Below the pieces are notes generated by a model, which had not been told where the DNA came from, searched no databases, and saw only the letters and a program-made list of their open reading frames with translations. From Eumeta japonica (Eukaryota; Arthropoda; Insecta; Lepidoptera; Psychidae): 64,000 nt of DNA. Position numbers and translations under genes: made by a program. The stretch is taken from contig BGZK01000551.1 in assembly GCA_005406025.1 (NCBI GenBank), positions 296,703 to 360,702 of the forward strand, written 5' to 3'. Positions 33,576 through 45,035 of the stretch are shown piece by piece (the stretch's first letter is position 1; every line of letters starts with the position of its first letter).

Positions 33576-35127
33576 CAATCAATAAAATGATTGATTATTT
33601 TCATAGTGTATTTCACAACTATACTTTTTCGAATGCATATATGTATATTCTGTTGTCGTTTTGTGGTAATATTAAAAAAAAAATAAAAGATTTATACTAG
33701 TTATTGCGTTTAATTAGTGACAATTTTTTTCAATCACTCTAGATTATGTAAGGTATTTTTACAACTATATATCTTGGAAAAGTGCATCGAAAATGCTGCT
33801 CGAGAATCGCAACCGATGAAATGAATTCGGACAGGCGTCAGGATGTCGAACTGTAAACCGGACGAGTATGAAAACGACCGCAGCGCCACTACCATCCAAT
33901 ACCGTTAACGAAAATATACGAAAATCTCAATGTACTAATTAAATTCGCACCGTCTCACATTTGCTATTCAAACATAAATGTATCTTCCTAGTGCAGACCA
34001 GCCAGGAGTTCGCAATGCCTACTAAGTATCAATATTTTCCAAAGAAGAATAAGCCATATTTTCTTATACATACTTTATTCAATGAACTCCCATCGACTAA
34101 TACTTCGCGGGGCACGTAGTAAGCATGGAGAGTTTACAAATTTTACATTCAACACGATATAATAGAGTAACAAAGGCGAAAAAAATTTGACAACATCACA
34201 GTCAGTCGATTTTGAATGTTTTTATTCTGTGTGCTCGAAAACGTGAAAACGTTCGAGCAAACACGCGTATAAAAACTGATCAAACATTTAATAGCCTTTT
34301 TTTGGTATATGGCCAGGAGTGGGCACTCGAACCGCAAGGTGATATCCATCATAGATTATGTCAGTACGGAAGCACAAAGTGCATACGCGTCGGCTTTGAT
34401 TAGTCATCAGATATTGTAATGACATAAAAATGAGACAAAATCACGTTACGAGCTGAGGCCGCTGAGAGCATGAAGGTTACATTATAGAGTTATTTACGCG
34501 AAACGTCAATTTTCCAGTGCGCTGGTTCAACTTGACCCGGCCGGCTGCGCGTGGGCATCAATCTATTGATCTAGAACGTGTACCTACTAGAGCATTTGCA
34601 TATTTATGTAACAGTCGATTAAAAAGATCATTAGCTGACCAAATTCAAAATATTTGTCTTTTTGTTACTTTGTTGCATATAGGATGGAGCTACACCAAAA
34701 TTTTTTGCAATGTAATGGTAAATGAAATAAGGTCATTTAAAAGTTAAGATATTAACAAAAAATGTTTACTAACTGTTTAGAGGGGGATTGTAAATATAAG
34801 AGGAATTACGTATAACAGGGGATTACAAAGTACATTTAAGCAAAACATATGTTATGTTGTCAAAGTAAGTTGATTTCGCACTATTTGATGTTCGATTGAG
34901 TTGCAAGCCTAGCATAACGCCATGAAGAAGAGCCTGTATGTTTATGCCTTTAATTCAATAATTTGCTACGAGAAGGAAAGTTATATAGACACTTCTCAAG
35001 GTCGTCACGCTAGAAGAAAAGCAAAATCAAATCCATAAATGTTTTCAGTTCGTACTTTATTAAATAACAGTTAAAGTACGCTATTACCTGTTGAATTTAC
35101 CTCTAGTTCGTAAGGTAGTTCCCTGTT

Positions 35128-35650
35128 TATAGGGTTCCGTAGTCAACAAGAAACCCTTATAGTTTCGTAATGTCCGTTCGTCTGTCTCTCTATATATCTG
35201 TTTGTCTGTACATCCGCAGGTTAGCTCAGAAAGCTGTAATTTGGTATGTGTATACGGGAGCATTTAATCACGCTGACAAAGGAATATCTATGGTAGAATA
35301 AAATCATGATCAATTTTTTTTTAGGGTGCCTCCCCTACACGTAAAATAGGGATCAATTTTTTTTCGTCTATCCTACGGTGTGGGGTATCGTTGGATAATT
35401 AATACAGAAAAATGGGAGTGTGTAAAAATTCTTTATTCGATTTAAAGATCCTTTTTCAAAATGTTATGTTTTAAGATGCCAATTTTCGTTAGAAGTTAAC
35501 AAGTAACAGTCGACCAACTTTATCGTTAGGAAGTTTACCACAAGATAACGTAAGTCGACGTAACTTATTAGTTGTCAAGCCGTGAATTAAATTAATAGAT
35601 TCATTAACTAAAAGTCCACATACTGTGATGGACAACTACGGAACCCTATA
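35128..35650 (+). mobile_element. Dispersed element with TATAGGGTTCCGTAGT inverted ends
   Basis: Left end TATAGGGTTCCGTAGT (35128-35143) is exactly inverted at the right, ACTACGGAACCCTATA (35635-35650). Inside are AACCCTTATAGTTTCGTAAT, TCCGTTCGTCTGTCTC and AGGGTGCCTCCCCTACACG. To the right the common family continues CTGCGCGTGGCCCGATACGC, so the inverted ends may be internal to a larger element. A related fragment lies at 15570-16195 and a right-end fragment at 56190-56240. Confidence 0.75.
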
Positions 35651-36404
35651 CTGCGCGTGGCCCGATACGCACTTAATCGGTTATTTTATTTTGTTGATTG
35701 AAAAAAGTAATTCCTTTTGTTTATTATAAAAAAAAAAACGTATTTCGTTTTATTTTGAATTAGTGACAGTATTACAAATCTAATTATGTTTAGACAATCA
35801 TTGAGATCTATGGAAATCCAATTAAAATTAATTTGATTTTTTTCATTGAAACATTTTATTTAGTTTCAAAAATAAATACCCTAATTCTTTTTGAATCGCT
35901 TGAATTCTGTTGGTACAATTCATTATAATATTTAGAACGTAAATTTAGTACGTTATTAAACCAACGTTTTAATCTTTACTATACGATTATAAAGATTAAT
36001 AAAATTCGCATAATACAGAATCCAGATCCACATGAATCATCTCAAAATTTATACATCCGAAAATTGATACTAGGCATATTATTATGTGCACGAAAAAAAT
36101 TATACTTGATATTTGCGCGTTACATATTTTCTGTGCGGTATATTAATTATTTGTGATTTACCATAATTGGCAATGCGGCGGGGTCGCCGGCAAAGGTAAT
36201 CATAAAAACCAGGCGTGCATAACGGAATCGACCAACAAGTTATTTGACAAATAAAACCCGTATGTACATGTAAATTGTTGTAAATGCTACTATCCATACC
36301 AATGTTTCCATACAAAAGCATCTCCGTCTCTGTCTGTTACGTTTTCACGTCTGCGCTAAATATGAGAAATTTTGGTGTAAAGATAAATTGGGTCTTGGTA
36401 AAGG

Positions 36405-36600
36405 CATAGAATAAGTATATCCAGAAGGTCCGCTCCTGCATGTACTCGATTTTAATTACCTACTCTTGGCCGAATGCTTATTAGGGTTGAAGGTTCCGAT
36501 TTTCCTAAAATTATATTTTAACATGTGTTTCTTTTCTATTGATACATTATTTAACTTTATTAGAAGATATATAACTTTATTAATGAAAAAAAGTGGTTCT
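36405..36600 (+). repeat. Dispersed repeat family B, copy 3
   Basis: AGAATAAGTATATCCAGAAG, GTCCGCTCCTGCATGTACTC, AACATGTGTTTCTTTTCT. Inverted relative to 20480-20700. Confidence 0.8.
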
Positions 36601-37734
36601 AGGGTATTTTCATAAAGATAAAAATATTTTTGATAAAAAATAAATAAATATGGATAAATGAGGCATTTTTAATTACTTAACACAATATGATTGTGATAGG
36701 AAAGAACTTTCGACGATTGCATTGATTGTTATATTTTATTTTATATTGTTATTATTATATTATATTTTGGGGTAAAGTATAATATAGTCTCATTCTTAAA
36801 TCAAGTGTCTTACAACAGACTCCGGGAGAACAGCTACGAGGCATAAAAAAAGACAGGTTCTCTAATTTTAATAGATCTTTTAAATTTTGACAATTCAAAT
36901 AGTTTTCTGTAAAGAACTGTAAAATTATCCCTCTATTAATTCAACAAACTGTACAAAGTCTGAAACACATTATCACTTAAATAAAAATTAAATTTATCTA
37001 AATACCCATCAATAAACTCCGTTCCAAAATTCTTACTATCTCTTTAGCATTATAGGTAATAAGAGTTTTGGGACAAGATTTTCTGTTGTTTTCGATCTAA
37101 CATGTTAAATTACAGTTAGTATTAAAACAACATTGGAATATACGACAATTGAGTCAGGGATTATCATTTAAGTGTTCTCGTTGAATATACTTGGAAGTAT
37201 GATGTTTGTCTAAAAAATCAGAACATTAATTATTATTTTTTTCATTACTTACTAAATATACAGGTGAAAATGAGAAAATATTAGTACAATTGATAGAATA
37301 TATAGCACTTTCGACTATGAAATGAGTATTTATACAGAAAAGTACTGCTTTTGGAATATTTTATATTAATGAGACATCTTTTACAAGAAGACATCGAACT
37401 CAAAGTACTATTTTTCAAGATTGAGTATCTCTTATAATAAATACATTCAAAGAAAGTTTCTTTATTCATTATGTTAACATATATAATATAGCGTAGATTA
37501 TATTATTATTACATTATCCATTCCATACAAGTAAAGTCATACATTCATTTAGGTGCAACTGTAGTATTTGAAGGAACCGAGTTTAAATATCCATGTAATA
37601 AAAAAAATTCATCAAGTGTTTTTTTACCTTTCGATGTCAACAAGTAACAAAAAAAAGTAAATTTACTACTTATAGCGGTCAGTTATTCTGTTGTTGATTA
37701 AAAAAAAAGTAGTATCATTAGTATCTCTTGCGCG

Positions 37735-37860
37735 CGCCAGTTGCAATTGGCACGTTTAAGGCGGTTTGGGAATCCTTTGATTGCGCGTGCGTCATAGTTT
37801 GAAAGACTTTGTATGGAGTGGACTTTCTGGTTCTACTTATTTTGTGGTAAAGGACATAAG
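37735..37860 (-). repeat. Dispersed repeat family B, copy 4
   Basis: On the minus strand: CACAAAATAAGTAGAACCAG, AAAGTCCACTCCATACAAAG, CTATGACGCACGCGCAATC. Closest to 19280-19350. Confidence 0.75.
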
Positions 37861-38135
37861 CTATCTTTTATAATAAAACTTGAAGGGTGTGAAGTAGGGG
37901 ATAAAAATTCATAAGAGACATCATATTTTACAAATCAAAAATATGGCTCTTTAATGTTTAGGCTTTGAATTAGAAAATAAACAGGTTCGATTCTGTTTTG
38001 AAAATTCCACCTTTAAAGAGTGTAAAATGAGGATCAAAGTTTCGTATGGAATTTTAAATTGAAAACAAGAAACAACAAATTATTATTTTAACAGTTTATT
38101 TGGAAATAAATTCATAGTTAAACTTTTGGTAAGGA

Positions 38136-38591
38136 TCTATACATATAATAAAGCTCAAACTGTCTCTCCGACGCGAGAACCGCTAAAGCGATTTATATGT
38201 TTTCTTTTTAATTCATAGCTACATTATCTAGGCAGGTTTTGTTACCTGATATGAACGGTGACGATAATGGTGAATCAAGTTTGAATAAAAACGCTTTTGG
38301 AGCGTTTAAATAGGTTAGGCTGGACAATCCATAAGATATGAAATGGATGTGGAAAAATTAATGTGCTACAGAATTAGATGTTAAGTAGATCTACAAGAAA
38401 TCCATTATCGCGATAGTATATTTCTATCTTCTAAGGATGACCCACAATAAGCATTATGTAATACCTGACGATCGACCGCGTGCAAGCGCCGGGGGTGGCG
38501 ATAGCAACAAGATTCTCGTGCTACTTTTTTATAAATAAAACTTAAACCATAGTTCTGTAGTCCACGAAAGCGGAGCCGCGGGCACAGCTAG
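38136..38591 (+). mobile_element. Non-autonomous Helitron (456 bp)
   Basis: Begins TCTATACATATAATAAAGCT directly after an A, and ends GGGCACAGCTAG directly before a T, as for Helitrons, which insert between A and T without duplication. A short hairpin GCGG-AG-CCGC sits at 38570-38579, 12 bases before the CTAG end. Contains CGACGCGAGAACCGCTAAAG near the start, common in lepidopteran Helitrons. No Rep/helicase ORF, so it depends on other copies. Confidence 0.85.
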
Positions 38592-38689
38592 TCAAATATT
38601 ATGATGTAAAGTACGTTTAACGTAAGTCAATTTAAATTACTCACAGTGTACTTTGGAGAGCACGTTACAAGTCTGTCCCGGTGCTACTA

Positions 38690-38880
38690 TCGTGTATTGC
38701 TGTCGGTGCGATGCCATTGAAGATTACCAGCCCTAGGCCTTTACAATCAATGTTGAAGGCTTGTTGAAGGCTAGATCCAAGAATCCCGATTGAAAATTAA
38801 GAGATCGTGAAAGGGAATAGCCCAGCAGTGCGCTGGTCCATTTCCTGACCACAACCTGCCTCTACTTTACTATCGCGAAC
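38690..38880 (+). mobile_element. LINE 3' tail, second family
   Basis: ACCAGCCCTAGGCCTTTACA, GAATCCCGATTG, GGGAATAGCCCAGCAGTGCG and CTGGTCCATTTCCTGACCAC. The GGAATAGCCCAGCAGTGGGC block is a known 3' piece of lepidopteran non-LTR elements. No coding part survives. Confidence 0.65.
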
Positions 38881-40439
38881 AACAAACTATTTAAATTACT
38901 ATGAACACTTAAACTATTATGATTACCTTGGGTGCAGCTTCTTATATTTCTTAAAAAAAAAAACACAATGTAATTTTGTTTTTCACACGTTTTTACTCCG
39001 TCACACAGTCCGTTCCGCGTCCTCGCAGCTTCATAGTTTCCGTTTTTTTGTTGTCAATTCGAATAATGTATTTTTGTGTCATTCAGTTTTTATTGATATC
39101 CTTAATATGGATTCACAATTAGTCGGGACGTGCCTTAAGCGTTCGCGGCCATGACATCATCGTGGAGTCGTATTCCGCGGCGCGTCCGATCGTGGGAAGG
39201 CGCCGTGTATCGCTTGTTTACGCTACTATCAAAAACTACGCATAACAATATGTGTGTGGACGGCATTTACATATTGTCCGATTCGTGTTTTCATTCATAT
39301 TTCCATAGTTTTAATATACTATTCAACTATTCATAGGATGTGAGTAGTTTTTTAATCGATATGAGTTTTCTAGTAATTGTAAATCCAATAATTTGAACAA
39401 TTTGAAAAAGCGAAACCTATAATTTTATGAACGCACAAAATCGTTTCTCGTCAGATAAAAGGAAATTATACAAGTGTAAATGAGATCGGTGAGAATAATA
39501 CTTCGTATTCCTTCAATTTTCACCCATAACGATGAGCTTGACAGTTTGTGATAAAGATTTAAGTCGTTACTTTGATGGGCGTAGTTAATTTTACATTTAA
39601 AGAACGTCCGTGAATTGTGGCCGATTGAAATAATGATATCTGAACTGAACGAATGACTACCTGAAGCTTACAGACCAAAGAAGACGCATCTTCAAATAGT
39701 GACGCACGTCGCCGATGGCGATGTGTGGACGTCAAACGAGATCCTCAAAGCGGAGCCGTCGACAGACTCAAAATGACTCCAGGTGAGCCGAATTAGAAGT
39801 TCCCTTGCGACATATAAGTCAAAACTATCAGGTCCACAGGAGTGATTGAAATAATCAGCATATCCTAATTTACAAGATCGGCAAATTAAAGTGCGACGAT
39901 GAGCAGTAAGACCGCACGAGAACCGACAACAGCTGGGGAACAAAAACGCCCTGGACTTATGACCACGGAGATGTCGATGGGTTCATAGCTCGGCTGGCCG
40001 AGACGAGAGGTAAATCCTTTCTCTTTCTACAAGCGCCAAAGATTTAAACGTTTTCGATATTCATCTACTAAATTTAAAATTCGATTCCCATAACCTTATA
40101 ATGTATGGGATTGACGTTAGCTGATGAAATGTCACGTGATCTAGAGAAAAATCTTAATTTAATAGACTAATATCGAATACGTTTTTAAGACTTAGCGTTT
40201 TTAGAAAGAGAAACGATTTGTCACTCGTCTCACTCAACAAGCAATAATAAGGTGTGAACGGTAGCAATTTAGATATTAAACTATACAAGGTTGAATTGTG
40301 AATTGGATGAGTATCTACTTCGATATAATTTAGTATTGTCTGTCTCGAGCATTTAAGATTAAACACTTAATCCTTGCTAGCTTTGAGTTAATTTTTAAGC
40401 ATAGTCAACTTTTTTGAATCAGCTCGATAGTATTTGACA

Positions 40440-40570
40440 ATAAGTAAGAATGGCCCTTGCTTCGCCTTGCACCGATCTCGGGTAAGGCCAGCAACGCACT
40501 AGAGACTCCCCTAAGATTGTGGGTGATCATGGGGGCGATGACCATATATTCTCCAATGGCTGTTATGCTT
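40440..40570 (+). repeat. Short interspersed repeat, family F, copy 3 (fragment)
   Basis: GGCCAGCAACGCACTAGAGA, CTCCCCTAAGATTGTGGGTG, ATCATGGGGGCGATGACC: a diverged match to the right third of 8190-8510. Confidence 0.7.
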
Positions 40571-41889
40571 ATTTTCTTCTTATAAATCTAATAAAAAAAT
40601 CGATTAGATCCATGTTGTAAAAGAATGTCTACACTATCTCTTACTTGGAAAGACATAGAGATTGATGATTAGGTAAACCTTATTGATAGCCCAAAGGTGC
40701 ACATGAGAACAACGTTTATAACTTAAATTAAACGAGAGTGCCTATCTATAGCTTCGGTCATTAAAAAGTATGGCAGTAAAAAAATACTTATGACTCTTAG
40801 GACGTTTTTCGTTTGTGTAAAGGTGATTAAAAAAAATTTCGGATTTTATATTCTCTTATTATTGTAATTAGATATTAAACTGCACATCCACTTAGTACAT
40901 CTATATTACGAAAAAAATCGATTATGGTTATCGATTTTTTGTAACTTAATTTCCAAACAGACAATAAAAACTAAACAACATACCTACTATACCAAGATTC
41001 GCAACGAATACCTATGATAAAACAATTGACTAGTATATTTTTAATGACTTTAAAACTGCAATACAATTACGAAAATTAAATATAATGTAGTCAATAACGG
41101 CTGCTTGAGCGGCTCAGACGTTAAGATCCTATCCAAATATGACGCCAAATATTTGTCAACTCAATTGTCAAACAAAAGATCTTGCTTTTGGGTACACATA
41201 TAGTATCAAGTTATAAAACTCATGGATAATAATTATTGTAATAAAGGATATTAATACCGACAATACTAACAAGTATAATGAAGTGTACCGATATAAATAA
41301 TTACGTATCAAGCACAATCCGTCGCTATAGTATCACAAGAACCCGAAAAAAAAGGACAACTTATTTTTTGTGTCTAATGTTAGTATCATACAAAATCATT
41401 TGCATCGGAATGAAGTTCTATAGTCAGAGGGCATTCTCCTTTAGAATATTGCATTCTAACTCTACAGCATTGTTATAAACAGGATGGAATGATCATGCAT
41501 CTTTTCGCAAATATTCATAATCTTCTCCATTTTTAGTATAACTTTGCCAAAGAAATTATAACAAAAATACCTCATTGAAAATACACTCATAGATAATATA
41601 AAATAATATAGACACAACTCTCCTAAATGTTCGGCCAACCCCGCGCTGTGCTGCGTGCCTGAGCACTTGACAAAGTCAAATTCTGACTTTCGCTCGGGAT
41701 ATTCGACATATTATTTTTAAAGAATTTATCTAGTCATCTGCAAATGACACTTGATGTTGTCAGTGATATAAAATCTCCGAAGGTATTATTACATCAATCT
41801 CTGATTTTCTATATGTGTTCCAATCACCTCTAAACGAACAAGACTAACTAAGGCAAATTATCGCGTAAACGATTCAGAGTATATAAATC

Positions 41890-42809
41890 TCTTGTACGAC
41901 CTCTTTTGATGTTAACCTAACACTACCTAAAGAATTTTCAAGAAACTGAAACAGGTGAACTCTGAGGTGCAAGATCAAGGTTATATGGTGGATGCATTAA
42001 CACTTTCCAACCAACTCAATATTTGGTGAGTGGCTAAGGGTGTGTGTGGTCTGGCATTATAATGGTAAAAAAATACACCTTTTCTTTTGATCGATTCCGG
42101 CCGTTTTTTCTCTACTTCTTGTTTGAGTCGCATCAGCTGTTTGCAAAGGAGATCCGAATCGATGGTTTTTCCCGACGGTAAAAGCTCATGATGAATATTC
42201 ATGACGAAATGAAAAACGCCCTTCTAATCCCACCATACACATAGCATCAATTTATTACGAGTTAATCCGGGTTTCGCTATAGTCTGTGGAGCTTACTTGC
42301 CTTTTGACCATGATCTCTTTCGGACGTTATTGTCATAGATAATCCATTTTCCATTATCAGTTTCAATTTTTTCAGATACGATACGGTTTCATAAGTTTCA
42401 ATAGAAAATCGCAAATGAGTACACAATTTATTAGATTCCTTTCAGTGAGCTTGTGTGGGCCCCAATTATCAAGCTTTTTTGTATATTCAGCTTTTTTCAA
42501 ATGGATCAAAACTGTTTTGCGGTTAATCTCCAACTCTTGAGCTAGGTCGTAAGAGCTAATATAGTAATCATGTTGTACTTTTTCCAAAATAGCATCGACG
42601 TTATCCGTAACAATTCCACGAGAGTGAAGTTCATTGTTGACTTTAAAATTACCGGACTGAAAACGCTTGAACCAGTTTTTTTGCTACTCTTACCGAGACT
42701 GCATTCGATACATAAACGTCACAATTTTTGTTGCGGTTTGTGTCGCATTTTTTTCTTTTTTGTAATAAAACTTCAAAATGTATCAAATTTCTACGTTGGA
42801 TTCACTCAT
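41890..42809 (-). pseudogene. Mariner transposase relic 3 (SETMAR-like type)
   Basis: Minus-strand frame from MSESNVEI (start at 42809), then YILKFYYKKEKNATQTATKI, NWFKRFQSGNFKVNNELHSR, VQHDYYISSYDLAQELEINR, KTVLIHLKKAEYTKKLDNWG, ERNLINCVLICDFLLK, LLCKQLMRLKQEVEKKRPES and YNARPHTPLATHQILSWLES, fading at LGSVRLTSKE near 41890. The N-terminal DNA-binding half is better kept than in relic 2. The first catalytic region and the DNA motif are damaged (HYNARPH where HHDNARPH is usual), and several stops and frameshifts are present. Confidence 0.92.
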
Positions 42810-42979
42810 TTTGGTAGACAGAAAAACAATAGAAAAATGGCGGATCTGTTTTTACCTTTTGTTTTTTAAAATATCATCTATTTAATGATACCAAAACTAA
42901 CCAGATACAAACAGTATAACCAAAGAGATTTTACTGCAACTTTTACTAATAAAATACGAGAAAAAAATTCTCAAACCTA

Positions 42980-43068
42980 TATACATACATACATACATAC
43001 CTACATTTGCATCTGTGTACCTGTGCGTGTGCGTGTGTTGCGTGCGTGTTCGTGCATGCGTGCGTGTA
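42980..43068. repeat. ATAC and GTGC microsatellites
   Basis: (ATAC)5 at 42980-43000, then a CTGTGCGTGTGCGTGTGTTG-like tract to about 43068. Confidence 0.9.
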
Positions 43069-43939
43069 AACAACTTTTATGTTATAAAATAAGCTTTTAT
43101 GTTATTTTTCAATATTTTTTGTGGGGAAAAATATGAATATAATTATGCCGAATGAATAGATAAATGAAGAGACTATATCTATGAAACTATATAGCAACAT
43201 AAATATATTTTTATATTTAATTAATGCAATTATTATTGTAGTCGGTCGTTTTAAATCTATTGAAATATAAATATAACTAGGGATACAATGTATTAAAATG
43301 ATTCAATAAGTATGCATTAAATCATGGCCATGTCAAATGCCAAACGTTTTTTTTTTCTCAAACACTGTCATCTACACACCGATTGAGGACTTCAGTTACT
43401 CAATCGTTTTCAACTTGAAATGTTGACCTTTGCGTTTTTTCCTTGTACATTTTTAAAAATGTGCTGTGATTATTTTGAATGCTACGTCATAGCTGCAAAC
43501 ACTTGCGGACAACGTCTTTGTTATGTTTTCTTTTTTAATTCGCGTTTAGTAACAACAGACAAACACGCATATTAATACAAAAGAAACGCACATTATTATT
43601 AGATAAGAGCACATGCACTAAACTACTTCACACTTATCACGTGTAATGGGCGACACTGACCCGGTGACTCTAATGAAGTAAGGGATTAAAGGTTAGTAGC
43701 ACCGACAAAGCGTTCCAGGGACAGTGTCAGTTAAATACACGGACAGTTAGTGATATGTGTAATCGATGACGTCATTTGCACTATTTTCTGTTGGGCGTTT
43801 ACATAATATATATGCAAATAAATGTTAGTCTGTGTGTCACTTCTATACTCGAATAAGACACGATCTATTCAGTTAAAATTTATGGATTATTACCGAAATA
43901 TTACGAGAAAGAAATTTACGGATTTCAATTTTTTTATCG

Positions 43940-44240
43940 ATGTTTAAGGGGCAAAGGAAAATGTGAGCCACCAGAGTGGTCACCGTCGCCCATGGACACC
44001 CGCAACATCAGGGGACTCATTGGTGCGTTACCGACTTTTTCGAACAGAATAGGCTCCTTTCCTGAAGATCGCCTTGAAATACCGCCGATGATAGGTCGTA
44101 CCACATTTTTAACGTGTGTGGCAGGCACAATTGCATATGGAGCGTACGGCCGAAGAACGTCAGCCATGGAGATGATCATCTGGTATCCAATGTTGTTTGT
44201 TCGCATAAATAGCCACTGCGAAACTTGACAGGGCTCGGCC
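43940..44240 (-). repeat. Short interspersed repeat, family F, copy 4
   Basis: On the minus strand: GTCGGTAACGCACCAATGAG, CTGATGTTGCGGGTGTCC, ATGGGCGACGGTGACCAC. Its 5' side (GAACAAACAACATTGGATAC, TCCATGGCTGACGTTCTTCG) is not present in the other copies, so this may be a longer member. The 136-codon frame across it is a by-product. Confidence 0.65.
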
Positions 44241-44989
44241 ACTGTAGCAATAAAAAGGGGACACCTACACAAGGAAGGCCGAACGTTGGACAAGCGTAGC
44301 CTCGGTGAGCGCGCAACAAGAGCACCGGCGATTATATTATCCAATTACGGGCGTCTCGGCCCGCGGTCGTTGACCCTGCTACTGCATCCCGCCCTCGAGG
44401 ATGTCTGGAGGGCCATTAGCGATGATGGGAAGGATGTCGCGGGATGAAAGTGGAAAAGATATGGATCGATATGAAGGCTGAACGATCCTTGACAACGACG
44501 TGATTGTGATGTAAATTATGTAGACATATTTGACTTATGTCACATAATTAATAATGACAGAATATCTATTCGTATAATGCTAATCATCAATCGATACAGA
44601 GACATAATAAAAATTTTCACACAATACATTTTTTTTGAGAAACAAATACGCCAACATTAACTATAAAATCGAATATCTTAAAAATTATGAATAGGTTCAA
44701 AACAAAAATCATAAATTTAATTAATTAACTATGTAAAAACAAGTAAGCAAAATCAATTAAATTTCTATATATCTGTATAAAGAATCAATTAATATACCAA
44801 AAATAATAAGAATAAACTATTTATTAAATAATAATGTAATAATAATAACATATCGATAATTAACCTCAAATCTGTAACGTTACTTAAAAAAAGTTTATAA
44901 TACGTGTATAAAAAAACCACTTTTATCACATTATCACTAGTATTGACAATAATCAATAAACATCATTCACCACGGTATATAATTTAAAA

Positions 44990-45035
44990 ACACACATACA
45001 CAATCACAAACACACACACACACAGACACACACAT
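44990..45035. repeat. CA microsatellite
   Basis: Interrupted (AC)n of about 45 bp. Confidence 0.9.

Noticed and set aside
39650..39970. Moderately GC-rich 300-bp block with an 83-codon minus-strand frame
   Set aside because: Looks like an old coding or element fragment, but no reverse transcriptase, protease or other motif could be recognised.
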